Origin: an uncultured Clostridia bacterium
Lineage (GTDB): Bacteria > Bacillota > Clostridia > Oscillospirales > Oscillospiraceae
Length of the DNA: 9,986 nt
Assembly (NCBI GenBank): GCA_946011705.1
Contig: CAMGCA010000045.1
Span: forward strand, 1 to 9,986
Direction of reading: 5' to 3'
Shown: piece after piece, positions 7,013 through 9,986 of the stretch
Numbering within the stretch: position 1 is the first letter of the stretch
How the letters are laid out: every line of letters begins with the position of its first letter
Translations under genes and position numbers: made by a program
Notes under the pieces: model-generated
Told to the model about the DNA's origin: nothing
Databases searched by the model: none
What the model saw: only the letters and a program-made list of their open reading frames with translations

Positions 7013-7098
7013 ACCGAGCAGCGCCCAACGGTGTATCGACTACAGGCACGTTGGTAACGCATTAGCCGTCGGCCTTGCCGACCGCATTGTCTGGCCGC
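7013..7098. repeat. 86-bp direct repeat, copy 2
   Basis: Second copy of the element at 6888-6973, with seven substitutions. Five are in the first 34 nt and two near the end; the core from about position 35 to 76, including the GTCGGC/GCCGAC stem, is identical. It runs into a separate perfect palindrome, GGCCGCA-C-TGCGGCC (7093-7107), that reaches the last base of the fchA stop codon. The 39-nt space between copies has a run of six T (+ strand). Likely a dispersed intergenic element or structured RNA; origin unknown. Confidence 0.93.
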
Positions 7099-7106
7099 AC
7101 TGCGGC

Positions 7107-7727
7107 CTACTGACCAAAACCAGCTTTGACTTCGTCAAAAATCTCGTCTGCCAGCTGGCAGTACTTGTTCAGCATCAGATTTGCCTTGCGGTTCAGCTCC
7201 TCGGCGACTTCCCGGTTTTTCAGGGTCTTGGTGTTGATGAACACGTTCAGGGAAGCGGCCTGCAATGCAGCCTTGCAGCACACCGCGCCGCAGCCGGCGT
7301 CGGAGACAGCCAGCCGGGAGCCCTTGGCGGCGAAGACGGCTACGCAGTCGATGGCCTCGCAGCACAGCTCCATTATGTGCATGGGCACCTTGCAGGCGGT
7401 GATGGTGGCCTCTTCCAAAATTTTATCCCGGTTGGGGTCGTCCTTGGGGATGCCGTAGGCCTTGGACAGGGGAACGAAGCCCTTGTCGTCCTCTTCCACC
7501 TGATTGAGCAGTTCGGTTTGCAGAGCGTCACACTTTGCCTTCAGAGCGATGATCTCCGCCTCCACGTCGGCGTATTTCTTCTTGCCCACGGTCAGGGAGC
7601 CCACCATGTTGCCCAGCGCGGTGCCGATGGCGCCAACCAGAGCGGCAGCGCCGCCGCCGCCGGGGGCGGGAGCGTTGGAGGCCAGCACTTCCACAAAGTT
7701 GCGGCAGGATTCCATTGTCATATCCAT
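7107..7727 (-). CDS. fchA: Cyclodeaminase/cyclohydrolase family protein (FTCD C-terminal type)
   Basis: A 206-residue stand-alone version of the formimino-THF cyclodeaminase domain. In clostridia such proteins act as methenyl-THF cyclohydrolase and/or formimino-THF cyclodeaminase. The signature SNAPAPGGGGAAALVGAIGTAL (residues 18-39, bulk shown) is the folate-binding glycine-rich start of the family. VEEDDKGF (77-84) holds the conserved acidic pair, followed by the helix ATITACKVPM. ATG 7727 is chosen over the in-frame ATG two codons later because AGGAG lies 10 nt before it. It sits between fhs and folD, so the methenyl/formyl interconversion is the natural role; no histidine-degradation genes that would favour a formimino role are visible. 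A TACAAT box (7757-7752) could be its -10 but has no good -35, so readthrough from fhs is equally possible. Confidence 0.9.
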   Translation of the reverse strand: MDMTMESCRNFVEVLASNAPAPGGGGAAALVGAIGTALGNMVGSLTVGKKKYADVEAEIIALKAKCDALQTELLNQVEEDDKGFVPLSKAYGIPKDDPNRDKILEEATITACKVPMHIMELCCEAIDCVAVFAAKGSRLAVSDAGCGAVCCKAALQAASLNVFINTKTLKNREVAEELNRKANLMLNKYCQLADEIFDEVKAGFGQ

Positions 7728-7754
7728 AAATTGAATTCTCCTAAATCTGGTATT

Positions 7755-7782
7755 GTAGGGCGGGGGCTTGCCCCCGCCCTAC
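7755..7782. repeat. 28-nt perfect GC hairpin before fchA
   Basis: GTAGGGCGGGGGC, TT, GCCCCCGCCCTAC: 13 perfect pairs around two central bases (a folded hairpin would open at least one pair). It lies between the fhs terminator and the fchA ribosome-binding site. It has no T tract on either strand, so it is not a normal terminator. It looks like a short palindromic intergenic repeat unit. Confidence 0.75.
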
Positions 7783-7799
7783 GAATAAGTGCATTTTTG

Positions 7800-7834
7800 A
7801 AAAAGCACAGGCGAGGGGGTCGCCTGTGCTTTTT
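7800..7834. terminator. Strong bidirectional terminator after fhs
   Basis: A perfect 15-bp stem, AAAAAGCACAGGCGA (7800-7814) with TCGCCTGTGCTTTTT (7820-7834), has a five-base loop. It gives a T tract on both strands. It starts 15 nt beyond the fhs stop. It should sharply limit transcription from fhs into fchA. Confidence 0.93.
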
Positions 7835-7849
7835 GTGTTAAGTAATCGC

Positions 7850-9526
7850 TTAGAACAGGCCGGTAATCTTGCCGGTCTCGTCCACATCGATGCGCTCGGC
7901 AGCGGGAACCTTGGGCAGGCCGGGCATGGTCATGATCTCACCGGTCAGGGCAACCAAGAAGCCGGCACCGGCGGAAACCTTCACATTGCGCACAGTGATG
8001 GTGAAGCCACGAGGTGCGCCCAGCTTGGTCTGGTCGTCGGTGAAGGAATACTGGGTCTTGGCCATGCAGATGGGCATATGATCGTAGCCCAGCTCGGTCA
8101 GGGTCTTGATCTGCTTCTCGGCGTTGGCGGTGAAGTTCACGCCGTCCGCGTGGTAAATCTTCTTGGCAATGGCCTCGATCTTCTCCTTGATGGAGCAGTC
8201 CAGCTCGTAGGAGAAGGTGAAGTCGTTGGGCTGCTCGCACAGACGGATGACTTCCTTCGCCAGCTCGATGCCGCCTTCGCCGCCCTTGCCCCAAACCTCG
8301 GACAGAGCCACATTGACGCCCAGAGCCTTGCACTTCTCTTCAATCAGCTTCAGCTCGGCCTCGGTGTCGGTGGGGAAGCGGTTGATAGCCACCACGCAGG
8401 GCAGCTTGTAGACGGTGGTGATGTTCTCAACGTGCTGCAGCAGGTTGGGCAGACCCTTCTCCAGAGCCTCCAGATTCTCCTTGCCGGTCTCGGCCTTGGG
8501 CACGCCGCCGTTGTACTTCAGGGCACGGGCGGTAGCGACCAGAACCACGCAGGAGGGCTTCAGGCCAGCCATGCGGCACTTGATGTCCAGGAACTTCTCA
8601 GCACCCAGGTCAGCGCCGAAGCCGGCCTCGGTGATGGCGTAGTCGCCCAGCTTCAGAGCGATCTTGGTAGCGGTGACGGAGTTGCAGCCGTGAGCGATGT
8701 TGGCGAAGGGGCCGCCGTGAACGAAGGCGGGGGTGTGCTCCAGGGTCTGAACCAGGTTGGGCTTCAGAGCGTCCTTCAGCAGAGCAGCCATAGCGCCCTG
8801 AGCGTTCAGGTCACCGGCGGTGACGGGCTTGCCGGCATAGGTGTAGCCAACCACCAGACGAGCCAGACGGTTCTTCAGATCGGTAATGTCGGAGGCCAGG
8901 CACAGAACAGCCATGATCTCGGAAGCCACGGTGATGTCGTAGCCGTCCTCACGGGGGGTGCCGTTGACCTTGCCGCCCAGGCCGTCAACGACGAAGCGGA
9001 GCTGACGGTCGTTCATATCGACGCAGCGACGCCAGGTGATCTGACGGGGGTCGATGCCCAGAGCGTTGCCCTGATAAATATGGTTGTCCAGCATAGCGGC
9101 CAGCAGGTTGTTGGCAGCGCCGATGGCGTGGAAGTCGCCGGTGAAGTGGAGGTTGATGTCCTCCATGGGCACCACCTGGGCGTAGCCGCCGCCGGCGGCG
9201 CCGCCCTTGACGCCGAACACAGGCCCCAGGGACGGCTCCCGCAGCGCCACCATCACGTTCTTGCCCAGCTTGCGAAGGCCGTCGGCCAGACCCACGGTGG
9301 TGGTGGTCTTGCCCTCGCCGGCGGGGGTGGGGTTGATGGCGGTGACCAGAATCAGCTTGCCGTTGGGCTTGTCAGCCATATCCTTCAGGATGTTGTAGTC
9401 AACCTTGGCCTTGTAGTTACCGTACTGCTCCAGATACTTCTCGTCCACACCCGCGGTCTTGGCGATCTCGCGAATGTGCAGCATCTCGGTTTCCTGTGCG
9501 ATTTCGATGTCAGACTTGAATCCCAT
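7850..9526 (-). CDS. fhs: Formate-tetrahydrofolate ligase
   Basis: ATP-dependent ligation of formate to THF giving 10-formyl-THF, in the cytosol. It feeds purine and fMet-tRNA synthesis and is the entry to the methyl branch of the Wood-Ljungdahl route in acetogens. It has 558 residues, the normal length. It starts [11 protein letters not shown] with AAGGAGTG before the ATG. The P-loop-like TPAGEGKTT is at 67-75. Other family blocks are [22 protein letters not shown] (reported here only in part: [15 protein letters not shown]), [43 protein letters not shown] and [14 protein letters not shown]. No CO dehydrogenase or methyl-transferase genes are in view, so acetogenesis cannot be claimed; C1 supply for biosynthesis is the safer reading. 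It has its own promoter with an overlapping palindrome and a strong terminator. Confidence 0.97.
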   Translation of the reverse strand: MGFKSDIEIAQETEMLHIREIAKTAGVDEKYLEQYGNYKAKVDYNILKDMADKPNGKLILVTAINPTPAGEGKTTTTVGLADGLRKLGKNVMVALREPSLGPVFGVKGGAAGGGYAQVVPMEDINLHFTGDFHAIGAANNLLAAMLDNHIYQGNALGIDPRQITWRRCVDMNDRQLRFVVDGLGGKVNGTPREDGYDITVASEIMAVLCLASDITDLKNRLARLVVGYTYAGKPVTAGDLNAQGAMAALLKDALKPNLVQTLEHTPAFVHGGPFANIAHGCNSVTATKIALKLGDYAITEAGFGADLGAEKFLDIKCRMAGLKPSCVVLVATARALKYNGGVPKAETGKENLEALEKGLPNLLQHVENITTVYKLPCVVAINRFPTDTEAELKLIEEKCKALGVNVALSEVWGKGGEGGIELAKEVIRLCEQPNDFTFSYELDCSIKEKIEAIAKKIYHADGVNFTANAEKQIKTLTELGYDHMPICMAKTQYSFTDDQTKLGAPRGFTITVRNVKVSAGAGFLVALTGEIMTMPGLPKVPAAERIDVDETGKITGLF

Positions 9527-9625
9527 GTTAATACACTCCTTGTAATGTGTTGGTGCCTGCCGTTCTTGGCCCGGCCCGTACAGGATCAGATGCGGCTGCC
9601 GTTGAAATGGCTCACCGCATATTTA

Positions 9626-9645
9626 TTCGGTACTTAAGTACCGAA
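9626..9645. promoter_or_regulatory. 20-bp perfect palindrome, probable operator of fhs
   Basis: TTCGGTACTTAAGTACCGAA is self-complementary over all 20 bases. It begins 3 nt downstream of the fhs -10 box and covers the expected transcription start, the place where a dimeric repressor would block initiation. The size and symmetry suit a MarR-like or other winged-helix dimer; the protein is not encoded in the window, so the regulator is unknown. Confidence 0.7.
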
Positions 9646-9648
9646 ATA

Positions 9649-9677
9649 AGAATACCACTCTTTCCGGGGCTTGTCAA
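9649..9677 (-). promoter_or_regulatory. Sigma-A promoter of fhs
   Basis: On the - strand, TTGACA (9677-9672), a 17-nt spacer and TATTCT (9654-9649). The DNA just upstream is AT-rich and could act as an UP element. The start should be near 9642, giving a leader of about 115 nt that can form an AUGCGG/CCGCAU stem (about 9619-9614 with 9594-9589). No known riboswitch pattern is evident. Confidence 0.85.
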
Positions 9678-9742
9678 TATGTATCCGGGATTTTCTTTGT
9701 AAAATTTCGTGGATAGGCGACAAATTGTCTTCCGCCGTCCCA

Positions 9743-9986
9743 TCACTTTTTATGGATTTGGAACAGGATTTCCACATCATCGGTCTGATCGGTGGAAACG
9801 GTCAGTTTTGCCTGCCCAGACCGGCCAATGGTGCGCAGATAGGCGCCGGTCATGCCGCCCTCGGCGGTGACCACATGGGGGCCGACCAGTTCCGCGTCCC
9901 CTGTCAGGGTCAGGTGCACCGGCACCAGCGCGTACCCCCCGCCGTACCCCGAAACCACCCCCAACCCCAACCGCCCCCCTCCCCCC
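9743..9986 (-). CDS. C-terminal end of a probable GH2 glycoside hydrolase (partial)
   Basis: The frame is open to the window edge and ends in TGA at 9745-9743, so only about 81 codons of the 3' end are present. The readable part, YALVPVHLTLTGDAELVGPH then VVTAEGGMTGAYLRTIGRSG and AKLTVST, resembles the beta-sandwich found at the C-terminus of large Firmicutes family-2 glycosidases (beta-galactosidase/glucuronidase type), with the GDAELVGP and EGGMxGxYxRT patterns. No catalytic residues are in view, so substrate cannot be stated. The first 16 or so codons (Gly/Val-rich, from runs of G) do not look like protein sequence and are probably basecalling error at a contig end; a TTG at 9970 is not a credible start. 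It is upstream of fhs on the same strand, with no strong terminator between them. Confidence 0.6.
   Translation of the reverse strand, partial: GGGGRLGLGVVSGYGGGYALVPVHLTLTGDAELVGPHVVTAEGGMTGAYLRTIGRSGQAKLTVSTDQTDDVEILFQIHKK

Noticed and set aside
6842..7106. CRISPR array from the two repeats
   Set aside because: There are only two copies, of 86 nt, with one 39-nt gap and seven mismatches, and no cas genes.
6990..7127. Tandem duplication extending into the 3' end of fchA (shared CCAGCTTT at 6990 and 7120)
   Set aside because: The 8-nt match needs a 5-nt indel relative to the 125-nt repeat offset and could be chance.
7826..9637. A 603-codon open frame on the + strand opposite fhs
   Set aside because: It is antisense to a textbook fhs. 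Its translation is a low-complexity mix of Gly, Val, Leu, Gln, His and Asp caused by the codon bias of the real gene, with no domain or ribosome-binding site. Similar antisense frames opposite yidC/jag, capA and folD were dropped for the same reason.
9527..9642. THF or other riboswitch in the fhs leader
   Set aside because: Stems AUGCGG/CCGCAU and CCUG/CAGG can be drawn, but I cannot match the conserved core of any folate or other known riboswitch.
9711..9729. Single DnaA-box-like CTATCCACG (- strand) and the palindrome GACAAATTGTC upstream of fhs
   Set aside because: A lone imperfect box has no meaning as an origin, and the 11-nt palindrome lacks a T tract for a terminator role.

Overview
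The window is a GC-rich stretch of a Bacillota genome, most likely a gut member of the Oscillospirales. That placement rests on the style of YidC (a long charged cytosolic tail), the Jag protein with an Ala/Pro/Lys-rich linker, and the folate-type C1 genes; it is an inference from family resemblance, not a database result. Both ends are cut inside genes, and both look like low-quality contig ends with an excess of C on the + strand.

Layout, + strand, 1-5763: the 3' part of typA/bipA; a CapA-like lipoprotein gene 5 nt behind it; a textbook sigma-A promoter; then the conserved ribosome and membrane-insertion block rpmH - rnpA - yidD - yidC - jag. Within it, rpmH and rnpA are separated by a terminator-like hairpin whose 3' arm can also pair with a third, downstream copy of the first arm. 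yidD is broken by an internal out-of-frame deletion sitting exactly on a short perfect palindrome. The block ends in a strong hairpin after jag. The usual Bacillota neighbours dnaA (upstream) and mnmE/mnmG (downstream) are not here.

Layout, - strand, 9986-5950: the C-terminal end of a probable glycoside hydrolase family 2 enzyme; then fhs (formate-tetrahydrofolate ligase), fchA (cyclodeaminase / methenyl-THF cyclohydrolase family) and folD (methylene-THF dehydrogenase family). Together they carry formate to 10-formyl-, 5,10-methenyl- and 5,10-methylene-THF, or the reverse. fhs has a very good promoter, TTGACA-17-TATTCT, with a 20-bp perfect palindrome over the expected start site, so it probably has its own repressor or activator. 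The FolD here lacks two residues that classical FolD uses for the cyclohydrolase half-reaction, and fchA next door may supply that step. Intergenic spaces hold a bidirectional terminator after fhs, a 28-nt perfect hairpin before fchA, and two 86-bp near-identical direct repeats between fchA and folD.

I see no mobile element, CRISPR array, tRNA/rRNA or defence locus. Most of the window is housekeeping. The observations I rate highest are the FolD/FchA division of labour, the fhs operator, the rpmH-rnpA switchable hairpin, the yidD lesion and the paired repeats.
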